64,000 nt of DNA, taken from contig CAZIFB010000007.1 of NCBI GenBank assembly GCA_964538915.1, forward strand, positions 1 through 64,000, read 5' to 3'. Shown in pieces: positions 25,540 through 33,765 of the stretch. Under the pieces are notes generated by a model that saw only the letters and a list, made by a program, of their open reading frames with translations, did not search any database and was not told the DNA's origin. Source of the stretch: JAEUHQ01 sp964538915 (GTDB taxonomy: Bacteria > Planctomycetota > UBA1135 > UBA2386). The stretch's first letter is position 1; every line of letters begins with the position of its first letter. The position numbers and the translations under genes were made by a program.

Positions 25540-27070
25540 CGAGGCGCCCGACGCGCCAGGTCCACGACCCGCGCAGCGCGGCGATGTCGCGCTGCAGGCG
25601 CAGGACGGTCTCCTCCGCCTGCTGCAGGCGCTGCCCGTCCGTGCCCGCCGGCGCCTTCTGCGGCACGACGACCGCGTCGGGGTCGGTCCACGACCAGAAC
25701 GCCGGGGCCTTCGCGAGCGCCGCTTCGAGCGACTTCTTGTAGTAGCGCCCCTCGATGCCGGCGCGCACCAGCTTCGGGTCGACGGCGCCTGCCGCGACGG
25801 CGTCCTCGTACGCCTCCATCCAGAGCGCGTTCAGCGGGGTGTCGTCGGTCTTCCACGGCTGCGTCGGCACGACCGTGAAGTGCGTGAGCGCGGTCTTGCC
25901 CGGCACGTACTGCTCGAGGTGGTTCCACTCGGTCGGAACGCGATCGCCGATCTCGTCGGGGCGTACGAGACACATCTCGAACAGGAGCTGTTCGTAGCGA
26001 TAACGCTCTTCGTCGAGCCCGCGGATCACGTCCTCGACCTTCCAGGGCAACCGGTCGCAGTCGAGCAGCATCACGCTGAACTGGCGCCCCGGATGGAACC
26101 ACGAGTAGTCCTTCCAGGCGGGCGGCGGGTCCTTCTGGAACGTGCAGAGGATCTTCTGCTCGCCGAACGGGATCCGCCAGAGCTCGGCGAGATCGCGGAA
26201 GACGAGCATGTCCGAGTCGACGTACAGCGCGCGACCGCGCCAGTTGCACAGCTCGGGGATGCGGAACCGGTAGAACGAGAACTTCGTGCGCGAACGGTTG
26301 TGCCGGTGCTTCGGCACCGGGATCACGTAGTCGCGCATGATCGTGACCTCGACGGGCCCGCTCGCGTGCTTCCGGATCGAATGCTCGAGCACCCGCGCCG
26401 CGACGTCTTCCGTCTCGTCGCCGCCCACGAAGACGCGCATCGGCGGAATCAGCGTTTCGTAGTCGATCCTCTCTTCGGCAACGATCTTGGCGATCTCGCG
26501 GAACTGCAGGTCGAACGACGGCTGCTGATTCGCGAGCAGCGTCGACTGCTGCACGTCGGCGAACGACTTGCTGTACGAACGGCCGCCGTCGACGCCGAGC
26601 GAGCGGATCGTCTTCGCACCGAGCCGCGCGAGGATCCGCAGCGCCGCTTCGGAGCTGAAGAAGCGCACCTTGATCGGCGGCGCGGAACCCTTCGGCGCGC
26701 ACGTCTTGCTGCGCAGGTCGTACCAGACGAGGCGACCCTTCTCGTCGAGCCGCTTCAACACCGGATGGCTCGCGAAGAACGACTCGAGCGGCCGCGCCGG
26801 ATCGGGCTTGCACTGCACGTGCGGGAACCGGGGCATCACCACCCACTGCGCGTTCTCGAGCAGCCGATCGCCGCACGCCTCGACCACGTCCATGTCGATC
26901 ACGTGCGCGACGTCGACGGCCATCTCGCGGACGACGTGGTTGAGGCCGAGCTTCCGGAAGCCCGAGATGTCGAACTCGCCGCGCCGCGCGAACGTCGGCC
27001 CCTTGCCGAGCAGGAGCCAGGGCGCGTCCGCGAACGGGGTGCCTGCGATCCAATTCGCCAGTTCGATCAT
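25502..27070 (-). CDS. Two-domain glycosyltransferase: GNGPS-like domain plus GT8-like domain
   Basis: A 522-residue protein. Residues ~15-200 form a domain starting LLLGKGPTF and containing GLNHVVRE and VIDMDVV; the LxGxGPS-type opening and conserved Asn recall GT29/GT42 sialyltransferases and MAF/DUF115 proteins. Residues ~210-430 resemble GT8, with the metal/sugar-nucleotide motif VDSDM at 284-288. The C-terminus has a short coiled coil and a basic tail GSWTWRVGRLVTAPLRLF. The same architecture, minus the GT8 core, occurs in the protein at 31860-33764. The ATG at 27070 lies 100 bp from the divergent methyltransferase gene. Its 3' end overlaps the membrane protein gene on the other strand by 38 bp. 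Donor and acceptor unknown. Confidence 0.78.
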   Translation of the reverse strand: MIELANWIAGTPFADAPWLLLGKGPTFARRGEFDISGFRKLGLNHVVREMAVDVAHVIDMDVVEACGDRLLENAQWVVMPRFPHVQCKPDPARPLESFFASHPVLKRLDEKGRLVWYDLRSKTCAPKGSAPPIKVRFFSSEAALRILARLGAKTIRSLGVDGGRSYSKSFADVQQSTLLANQQPSFDLQFREIAKIVAEERIDYETLIPPMRVFVGGDETEDVAARVLEHSIRKHASGPVEVTIMRDYVIPVPKHRHNRSRTKFSFYRFRIPELCNWRGRALYVDSDMLVFRDLAELWRIPFGEQKILCTFQKDPPPAWKDYSWFHPGRQFSVMLLDCDRLPWKVEDVIRGLDEERYRYEQLLFEMCLVRPDEIGDRVPTEWNHLEQYVPGKTALTHFTVVPTQPWKTDDTPLNALWMEAYEDAVAAGAVDPKLVRAGIEGRYYKKSLEAALAKAPAFWSWTDPDAVVVPQKAPAGTDGQRLQQAEETVLRLQRDIAALRGSWTWRVGRLVTAPLRLFAGDR

Positions 27071-27170
27071 CGGACGGAGCGTAGCCGCGCGTCCGCCGCC
27101 GAGGAACCTCGGCGAACTGCGTAGGCGCCGACTGGCGACAGGGCGCGCGAGCCCCTTGAATGCCGCGGCG

Positions 27171-28262
27171 ATGAACCTGGTCGACCTGTGGAAGCGCAAG
27201 GACCGAGCGCTGCGCGACGCCCCGGCGGACGTCGAAGCAGTCGTGCACCGGGCGGGCGACCAGCCGATGCACTCCCTCCGCATCCCGGCCGGCCGCACGG
27301 TGCGCGTCGCCGAGCTGACGGCGTTCCCCGAGATGCACGTTCCACCGCGCTGGCCCGGCTGGGCCGCGTCGATCGCTCCGGGAAAGGGCGCCGCCGTGCT
27401 CCGCATCGCCGTCGACATCGGCCCCGGCCTTCGCACGGAAGAGGTCGCGATGCTCCGGCTCGACGCCGCCGACGCGGCACGCTGGACGCCGATCCGCTGC
27501 AACTGGCCGCTGCTCGGCGACGTCGCGGACGCGCATCTCGTGATCGAAACGAAGGGCGACGCGGGCGACTCCGTCGTGCTCGGCGTCGGCGACGTCGTCG
27601 ACCTTCGCGCGCCGATACTCGCGCATGCGAAGGGCCGGGGCATCGAGATCGGACCGGGCATGAACCCTCAGATCCGGCCGGCGCCCGGCGTCGAAGTCCG
27701 CTATCTCGAGAAACACTCCGTCGAGGGGTGGGCGCGCATCTACCCGAAGCAGGAACTCGACGCGGTGTCGCAGCAGGTGCGCGCGCTGTGGAAGGACTAC
27801 GTCACGGGCAACGCGCAGCGGCTCGAGACGGTCGACGACGCGAGCCTCGACTTCGTCTTCAGCAGCCACGTGTTCGAGCATCTCGTCAACCCGCTCGGGA
27901 CTCTCGCGGCCTGGCGCACGAAGCTGCGCGCCGGCGGGCGCGTGCTCGGCGTCACGCCGGACGCGGCCAACTGCTTCGACCTGCGGCAGCCGCTGTCGAC
28001 TCCCGACGAGTGGCTGGCCGAGTTCGCGGCGGGCACGTTCGACGTCGAGGACCGCCACTACGAACGCTGGGTCCGCTACACCGAGCCGCGCACGACGCCG
28101 CAGAGCCTGAAGCAGCGCGACTACTCCGTCCACGTGCACTTCTACACGCCGGTCACGTTCGGCCAGCTGCTCACGGTCGCCGTGCAGCGCCTGGGGTTCC
28201 GCGCCTTCGACGTCCGCAGCACGCCGAACAACAAGGACTTCGCCTGGGTGCTGCACCTCTGA
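27171..28262 (+). CDS. SAM-dependent methyltransferase of glycan locus
   Basis: A 363-residue protein. The first ~140 residues form a beta-rich domain without a name I recognise; the C-terminal part is a Methyltransf_11-like fold with IEIGPGMNPQIRP (SAM loop), FVFSSHVFEHLVNPLGTLAAW (post-II acidic/His signature) and LRAGGRVLGVTPD. FSSHVFEH is typical of methyltransferases in polysaccharide loci. The stop overlaps the probable CTG start of the next gene. Confidence 0.8.
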   Translation: MNLVDLWKRKDRALRDAPADVEAVVHRAGDQPMHSLRIPAGRTVRVAELTAFPEMHVPPRWPGWAASIAPGKGAAVLRIAVDIGPGLRTEEVAMLRLDAADAARWTPIRCNWPLLGDVADAHLVIETKGDAGDSVVLGVGDVVDLRAPILAHAKGRGIEIGPGMNPQIRPAPGVEVRYLEKHSVEGWARIYPKQELDAVSQQVRALWKDYVTGNAQRLETVDDASLDFVFSSHVFEHLVNPLGTLAAWRTKLRAGGRVLGVTPDAANCFDLRQPLSTPDEWLAEFAAGTFDVEDRHYERWVRYTEPRTTPQSLKQRDYSVHVHFYTPVTFGQLLTVAVQRLGFRAFDVRSTPNNKDFAWVLHL

Positions 28263-29314
28263 CACCCGCCCCCGTCGGCGCGCGGTCACCGCTCGTCGCG
28301 GCCATCGTGCTGAACTGGAACGGCCTCGCCGACACCCGCGCCGCGGTGACGAGTCTGCTCGCGCAGACGTGGCGCCGGCTCGAGGTGCACGTCGTCGACA
28401 ACGCTTCGTCCGGCGGCGATGCGGATGCGCTCGCGAGCGAGTTCGGCGAGCGCATCGTGCTGCGGCGCCACGACCGCAACCTCGGCTTCACCGGCGGCCA
28501 CAACGGACTCCTGCGCGAACTGATCGCGCGCGGCGACGTCGACCACGTCGCGCTGCTGAACAACGATGCGGTCGCAGCGCCGGACTGGATCGAACGGCTG
28601 GTCGGCGCGATCGAATCGGACGCGACGATCGGCGCGTGTGCGAGCCTCATGGTCTTCCGCGAAAACCCGGGCACGGTGGAGAACGCCGGCATCGTGATGC
28701 TGCGCACCGGCGAAGCGATCCCGCGCGGGCGCGGCCGGCCCGCGCGCGAGTTCGCGTCCGCCGTGGACGTGGCGGGGGTGTGCGGTGGCGCCATGCTCGC
28801 TCGCTCAGCGGCGCTGCGGCAGGTCGGCGTGTTCCGCGACGAGTTCTTCCTCAACTTCGAGGACGTCGACCTGTCGCTCCGTCTCGTCGCGACGGGCTGG
28901 CGCTGCCGCTACGTGCCGACGGCGATCGTCCGCCACGGCCTGAACCAGAGCATCGACAAGGTCCGCGACGACGCGTTCCGGATCCGCTCGATCCGGAACA
29001 TGAGCGTCGCGTACTTCGTGAACATGCCGTGGCAGGTGCTCCTGCTCGTCGTGCCCTGGCAGGTGCTGAGCTGGATCGTGGCACCCGTCGCCGCTGCACT
29101 CGTCGGGCGTCCTTCGTTCGCGAAAGTGCTGCTTCTCGGTCGACTCCGCACGCTGAGCGAGTGGCGCGGTCTCCTCCGCGACCGGCGCGCGCTGCGGCCG
29201 CTGCGACGCGCGTCGTGGTGGCGCCTCTTCCGGATGCACGGGTCTTCGGTCGCCGCCTACGCGCGCTTCCTGCGGGACGTCGTGCTGTTCCGTCGGCGCG
29301 AGCCCATGAAGTAG
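28259..29314 (+). CDS. Family 2 glycosyltransferase with C-terminal membrane segment
   Basis: A ~351-residue GT2 enzyme. The opening strand VAAIVLNWNG, the DNAS motif (VVDNASSGG), LNNDA (DxD-like NND) and FLNFEDVDLSLRL (acceptor-loop ED) are all present, as in rhamnosyl- and related transferases. A hydrophobic segment (LLLVVPWQVLSWIVAPVAAAL) near residues 255-280 could anchor it to the membrane. No ATG, GTG or TTG occurs between the upstream stop and the first essential strand; the best start is a CTG at 28259 overlapping the previous stop as CTGA. The 3' end overlaps the convergent gene 29257-30312 by 58 bp. Confidence 0.82.
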   Translation: MTPAPVGARSPLVAAIVLNWNGLADTRAAVTSLLAQTWRRLEVHVVDNASSGGDADALASEFGERIVLRRHDRNLGFTGGHNGLLRELIARGDVDHVALLNNDAVAAPDWIERLVGAIESDATIGACASLMVFRENPGTVENAGIVMLRTGEAIPRGRGRPAREFASAVDVAGVCGGAMLARSAALRQVGVFRDEFFLNFEDVDLSLRLVATGWRCRYVPTAIVRHGLNQSIDKVRDDAFRIRSIRNMSVAYFVNMPWQVLLLVVPWQVLSWIVAPVAAALVGRPSFAKVLLLGRLRTLSEWRGLLRDRRALRPLRRASWWRLFRMHGSSVAAYARFLRDVVLFRRREPMK

Positions 29315-30312
29315 GCGAGTTCCGCGCGCCACACGACCAGACGGAGCGCGCCCGCCAGCGCAAGGCGTCCGGGCAGACCGGCGGCGGCCGCCGCCGCGAC
29401 GATCCGGGCCACGACGTCCCAGGCCAGTTCGGGGTGTTCGTCGCGCGCGAACGCGAGCCGCAGGGCCGCGCTCTCGTACTGCCGGCCGCGCAGGTCCACG
29501 AACACGTCGTAGAGGAGATTGTTGCGGAGCGCACGGCTCGGGCGTGCACTCTCGGCGAGCCAGCCGCGCGCCCGACCTTCGCGGTCCATCCACGACAGCA
29601 GCGCCGCCTCCTCGCGGTAGCGCTCGAGCGTGCGCACGTTCGCGGCGGTGACGCTCTGCAGGTGGCGGCGGTAGCCGAACAACGCGTCCGGCACGGCTGC
29701 GATCGCGTGTCCGGCGAGCGCGGTGCGCACGTTGCGCTCCCAGTCGAGCGTTGCGCGCAGCTTCGGGTCGAACGGACCGACGGCGCGGAAGCGGTCCGTG
29801 CGATACACCGCGGACGGGCACATGACGAAGTTGCCCCGCCGCAGCAGGAGGAACTGCACACGCGGGTCCGGATCGAGGCACTCGCTCCAGAAGCCGTCCT
29901 TGAAGCGTTCGACCGGCGAATCGATCACGCGGCCGCTCTCGTCGAGTGCGTGGGCGCGGCAGTGGGCGAACGCGGCGGTCGGCACCGCCTCGAGGGTGCG
30001 CAGCATGCCCTCGAGGAATGCATCGTGGTACACGTCGTCGACGTGCGCGAGGCAGAAGAAGGGCGTCTCGACGAGCTCTGCCGCGCGGTTCCAGTTGCCG
30101 CCGAGGCCGAGCGGCTCGACGTTCTCCACGATGCGGATCCGCGAACCACACACCGCGCGCGCCTTCGCCACCGAGTCGTCGGTCGACGCGTCGTCGACGA
30201 GCAGGATGTCGAAGTCCTTCCGCGTCTGCCGCAGGAGGGACGACAGGAGCGGCTCGAGATACGGCCCCGCGTTCCGGCACGGGATCGCGAAGGTCACGGA
30301 CGCGCGCGCCAT
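29257..30312 (-). CDS. Family 2 glycosyltransferase
   Basis: A 351-residue GT2 enzyme. N-terminal strand VTFAIPCRNAGPYLEPLL, VDDASTDDS, and HVDDVYHDAFLEGML (donor DxD region) are intact, followed by FVMCPSAVYR and LDWER-type acceptor residues. The C-terminus is helical and ends in a basic tail. Start at ATG 30312 is just before the first strand; 78 bp separate it from the divergent gene at 30391. The last 58 bp lie inside the 3' end of the GT2 gene on the other strand. Confidence 0.86.
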   Translation of the reverse strand: MARASVTFAIPCRNAGPYLEPLLSSLLRQTRKDFDILLVDDASTDDSVAKARAVCGSRIRIVENVEPLGLGGNWNRAAELVETPFFCLAHVDDVYHDAFLEGMLRTLEAVPTAAFAHCRAHALDESGRVIDSPVERFKDGFWSECLDPDPRVQFLLLRRGNFVMCPSAVYRTDRFRAVGPFDPKLRATLDWERNVRTALAGHAIAAVPDALFGYRRHLQSVTAANVRTLERYREEAALLSWMDREGRARGWLAESARPSRALRNNLLYDVFVDLRGRQYESAALRLAFARDEHPELAWDVVARIVAAAAAAGLPGRLALAGALRLVVWRAELAYFMGSRRRNSTTSRRKRA

Positions 30313-30390
30313 TCGCGGCCAGTGTGCCGGCGGACGCTGCGGTTTCCACCGACGACGGCGCGTGGACGCGATCGCGTCGTCGGGTAGCCT

Positions 30391-31314
30391 GTGCCGCTCG
30401 TGACCGCCGCCGCCCCACGCACTTGTTTCTTCGGTCTGCCCAGGATGGGCAGCTGGAAGATCCGCGCCGGCCAGATCGCGGAGGCGCGGCCCACGTGGAG
30501 CAGCGCGGAGAAGCTGACGCCCGAGACGATCCTGGACAACGAGGTCTTCTGCGCGATCAAGCGGCCGTTCCGTTCGCGCATGCGCCTTCTGCGGGGCCTC
30601 GGCAAGGTCGTGTTGTACGACGTGCTCGACTGCTGGCAGCAGCCCGAAGACGGCCTCGCCTGCACCGACATGGACAAGGTGCTGCGCTGGTTCGAGGAGT
30701 GGTTCGCCGACATGGCGGTCGACGGCGTGATCTTCCCGAACCGCACGATGATGGAGGACCTCGGTCACCTCGTGCCGAACCCGGTCTGCCTCTACCACCA
30801 CTTCTGGCCCGGCATGGAGCCGATCGAGATCCGTCGCGAGGCGAGGGTCGTCGGTTACCAGGGCGAAGCGGAGTACCTCGGCCCTTGGCGCCGCGTGCTC
30901 GAGCGCGCGTGCGAGCGGTTCGGACTCGAGTTCGTCGCGAACCCCGGCGACCTGCGCTCACTCGACATCGGCATCGCGGCCCGCGGCGGCGACCACGCGT
31001 GCCTCATGTCGCACCGCTACAAGTCGAACGTCAAGCTCGCCAACCTCTACGGCGCGGCGATCCCGTGCGTCGTCAACTCCGCGGAGGAGTCCTACCGCGA
31101 GACCGACAACGGCGAAGTGCGCTTCTTCACGACGCCCGAAGAACTCGAGGCGAGGCTCGAAGAGCTGCTGCCGTACGACACGCGGATGCACGTGCACCGC
31201 TCGTTCCTGGTCGCACGGAAGGACTACACGCTCGAGTCGATCGCGGACCGCTACGAACACTACATCCGCGGCGTGGTGGCGCAGCGCGCAGCGGCGATCC
31301 CGACGAACCGCTGA
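30391..31314 (+). CDS. Putative GT-B type glycosyltransferase
   Basis: A 307-residue protein. The N-terminal half has LYDVLDCW and VIFPNRTMMEDLG, the C-terminal half VVGYQGEAEYLGPW, GIAARGGD and SNVKLANLYGAAIPCVV, patterns of the donor-binding half of GT-B enzymes (nucleotide-sugar site followed by a Lys/Asn-rich helix). It lacks the full length of GT4 proteins, so it may be a short or diverged member. Two GTG codons in frame (30391 and 30400) can start it. It lies in the glycan locus, divergent from 29257-30312. Confidence 0.65.
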   Translation: MPLVTAAAPRTCFFGLPRMGSWKIRAGQIAEARPTWSSAEKLTPETILDNEVFCAIKRPFRSRMRLLRGLGKVVLYDVLDCWQQPEDGLACTDMDKVLRWFEEWFADMAVDGVIFPNRTMMEDLGHLVPNPVCLYHHFWPGMEPIEIRREARVVGYQGEAEYLGPWRRVLERACERFGLEFVANPGDLRSLDIGIAARGGDHACLMSHRYKSNVKLANLYGAAIPCVVNSAEESYRETDNGEVRFFTTPEELEARLEELLPYDTRMHVHRSFLVARKDYTLESIADRYEHYIRGVVAQRAAAIPTNR

Positions 31315-31329
31315 CGGCCCGGCGGGCCG

Positions 31330-31731
31330 TCAGCGCGGCGACGGACCGCGCAGCCAGCGGAACGTGACCCAGTAGCGCACGCGGTTCACGATGTGCAGCA
31401 CGCCGGCCGTGATGCGGTAGGTGCGCGACGTGCGCACCGCGTCGACCTTGCGGATGAAGTCGGACGCGATGGTGCGCTGGTCCAGGTCGTCGAGCGCGCA
31501 CCACGAGCCGAGCCGTTCGGCGAGTTCGCGCCGCCGCTCGTCGACGTCGCGCTGCACGAACTCGACCTGGCGCACGAGTTCCTGCTTCTTGCGGAGGAGG
31601 TCGTCGCGCGTGCGTTCGAGTTCGCGGAGGCGACCTCGCGCCGCATCCACCTCGCACCGCACGTAGCCCACGCGTTCGTGGAGCTCGCGCTCGGCCGCGT
31701 GGTCGGTTTGCGAGGAGCGAGGATCCTGCAT
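31330..31731 (-). CDS. Small coiled-coil protein of glycan locus
   Basis: A 133-residue protein made of one long coiled coil (about residues 15-80, rich in Arg, Glu, Leu) and a basic C-terminal tail with TSRTYRITAGVLHIVNRVR. That tail matches the ends of two glycosyltransferases in this locus (25502-27070 and 31860-33764) in its Ser-x-Thr/Trp-x-Tyr/Trp-Arg pattern, suggesting a shared membrane-surface or complex-docking element. It may hold the transferases together. Convergent with the gene ending at 31314 (15-bp gap). Longer upstream starts exist but are less likely. Confidence 0.6.
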   Translation of the reverse strand: MQDPRSSQTDHAAERELHERVGYVRCEVDAARGRLRELERTRDDLLRKKQELVRQVEFVQRDVDERRRELAERLGSWCALDDLDQRTIASDFIRKVDAVRTSRTYRITAGVLHIVNRVRYWVTFRWLRGPSPR

Positions 31732-31859
31732 CACCGCGTCAACGTGGCGAACCGCCCGACCAGTGTCAACGCCCGAGCCCCCGGTTCGCGGGAAACAGCG
31801 CTCCCCCACGCCCCGCCCCGCGTTGCAACACCCTCCGGCGACAGCCAGAATCCGCGTGC

Positions 31860-33764
31860 ATGCCGGGCAGTCGAGTCCTCGTCGTCGTGTCGTTCTACGA
31901 CGCACGACCCGTCGACGACCTCGACCGCCTGCTGGTCGCGCTCCGCACGACCGAGGCGGGCTGGCCGTTCGACGTGCGCGTCGTCGTGAACCGCGACGGC
32001 GATGGCCCGCTCGGACTGGCGGAGCGTCATCCGGGGGTCGAGTTCCTCGAGCGGCCGAACACGGGCTACAACATCGGCGCGTGGGAGCACGGGTGGCGCA
32101 CGGCAACGGCCTGGGACAGCTATCTGTTCCTGCAGCACGAGTGCACCCTCGCGGGCGAAGGCTGGCTCGCGCCGTTCGTGCATCGGGCGGCCGAGCCCGG
32201 TGTCGGGCTCGTCGGCGAACGGCTCAACCCGGCGTGGGACGCACCATGGTCCGACATCGAGAAGCGGTTCGCGGGGCACTCGCTCCCCGGTCACCAGATC
32301 GATGGACGCCCCACCGAACGGCTGCCGACGTACGCACACTTCTTCGCGCGGAACGGCATCGATCGCGGCGCACGCGGTGACCACCTGCAGACGCTCGTAC
32401 TGTTCGCGACGCGCGCGACGCTCGAAGCGATCGGCGGATTCCCCGTCGGTCGCGACTACGGCGAAGCGATCGCGGCCGAGATCGCGATCTCGAAGAAGGT
32501 GCAGGCGCGCGGACTGCGGATCTGCGAAGTCGGCGACCGGCCGTTCCGGCACGTCTCCCATCCGCAGTGGAAGGACCATCCGCAGCGTACCGCCCGGCGC
32601 GAGCCGTCGCTGGGCCTCGAGCGATTCCTGCGCGACTGCGCCGCCGAACGCAGGTTCGGCGACCGGCCGTGGCTGCTGCTCGGCAAGGGGCCGTCGTTCG
32701 CACACCTCACGGCGCAGCATCACGAGCCGTTCCACCTGCTCGGTCTCAACCACGTCGTCCGCGAAGTGCCTCTCACGATCGCGCACGCGATCGACGTCGA
32801 CGTCGCCGCGACGTGCGCCGACGCACTTCGCACGAACTGCCGCTGGCTCCTGATGCCGCGCGTGCCGCACGTGCGCTCGGCGGCCGGGGACCGGCCGCTC
32901 GAGGACTGGTTCGCGGACATTCCCGTGCTGGACGAGCTGGATCGCGACGGTCGGCTCGTCTGGTACAACCTGTCGACCGGCAAGGCGCGTCCCGGCAGCC
33001 CGTCGATCGAAGTGCGGCACTTCAGTTCGGAGGCCGCGATGCAGATCCTCGCCCTCCTCGGTGCACGCACCGTTCGTTCGCTCGGCATCGACGGCGGCCG
33101 CACCTACAGCGGGCGCTTCGCGGACCTCGCGTCGAGCACCCTGCTCGCGAACGGCAAGCCGCTGTTCGACCGCCAGTTCGAACACCTGCGCGAGATCGTC
33201 GCGAAGCACCGAATCGACTGGTCGCCGCTCGTCCCGCCGCTCGTCGTGCACGTGAGCGGCGACGCCGCGCTCGAACTGCCAGCGCGTGTGCTCGAGTACT
33301 CGATCCAGAAGCACGCGTCGGTGCCCGTCGACGTGGTGTTCGGCCTCACGCCGCCGACGTCGCCCGCGATCCGCATGAGCGCCGCGAGCTTCGTCGACGG
33401 CGACGTCGCCGCACTCCGCGACCACACCGGTCCGCAGCCGGACTGGGTCGTCGACGTCGGCGGCGCACGCCCGTGGCACACGGTGCAGGGCCCGCTCGCG
33501 GAACGGTGGCTCGATCTGTTCGCAGAAGCGGTGCACGCGGGTGTAGTGCCCACGGCGCTCGTGCGCCGCGCGGTGCGTCGCGGCGAAGCGTCCCAGGTAC
33601 TGCTGCGCCTGCCGCCCCCGGTGCCCGCGCCCGGTGCCGATGCGAAGGCGACCGAAGCGCGCCGACTCGCGCGCGAACTCGCGAACCTCGAGCTGTCGGC
33701 CACATACCGAGTCGGACAGATGCTCATGGCCCCGGTGCGCGCCGCGCTGCGGAAGTGGAGCTGA
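31860..33764 (+). CDS. Glycosyltransferase-like fusion with degenerate GT8 region
   Basis: A 634-residue protein. Residues 1-~250 form a GT-A-like domain (VLVVVSFYDARP, VVVNRDGDGP, NTGYNIGAWEHG, LFLQHEC) of the kind annotated as rhamnan synthesis or GT-like. Residues ~262-480 repeat the LLLGKGPSF domain of the protein at 25502-27070 (GLNHVVRE, IDVDV, SLGIDGGRTYS). The following region keeps the first and last parts of that protein's GT8 domain (RVLEYSIQKHA and WHTVQGPLAERWLDLFAEAV) but lacks the central ~150 residues with the VDSDM motif, so the GT8 catalytic core is lost. The C-terminal tail is LSATYRVGQMLMAPVR. 128 bp separate it from the divergent coiled-coil gene. Confidence 0.75.
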   Translation: MPGSRVLVVVSFYDARPVDDLDRLLVALRTTEAGWPFDVRVVVNRDGDGPLGLAERHPGVEFLERPNTGYNIGAWEHGWRTATAWDSYLFLQHECTLAGEGWLAPFVHRAAEPGVGLVGERLNPAWDAPWSDIEKRFAGHSLPGHQIDGRPTERLPTYAHFFARNGIDRGARGDHLQTLVLFATRATLEAIGGFPVGRDYGEAIAAEIAISKKVQARGLRICEVGDRPFRHVSHPQWKDHPQRTARREPSLGLERFLRDCAAERRFGDRPWLLLGKGPSFAHLTAQHHEPFHLLGLNHVVREVPLTIAHAIDVDVAATCADALRTNCRWLLMPRVPHVRSAAGDRPLEDWFADIPVLDELDRDGRLVWYNLSTGKARPGSPSIEVRHFSSEAAMQILALLGARTVRSLGIDGGRTYSGRFADLASSTLLANGKPLFDRQFEHLREIVAKHRIDWSPLVPPLVVHVSGDAALELPARVLEYSIQKHASVPVDVVFGLTPPTSPAIRMSAASFVDGDVAALRDHTGPQPDWVVDVGGARPWHTVQGPLAERWLDLFAEAVHAGVVPTALVRRAVRRGEASQVLLRLPPPVPAPGADAKATEARRLARELANLELSATYRVGQMLMAPVRAALRKWS

Positions 33765-33765
33765 C

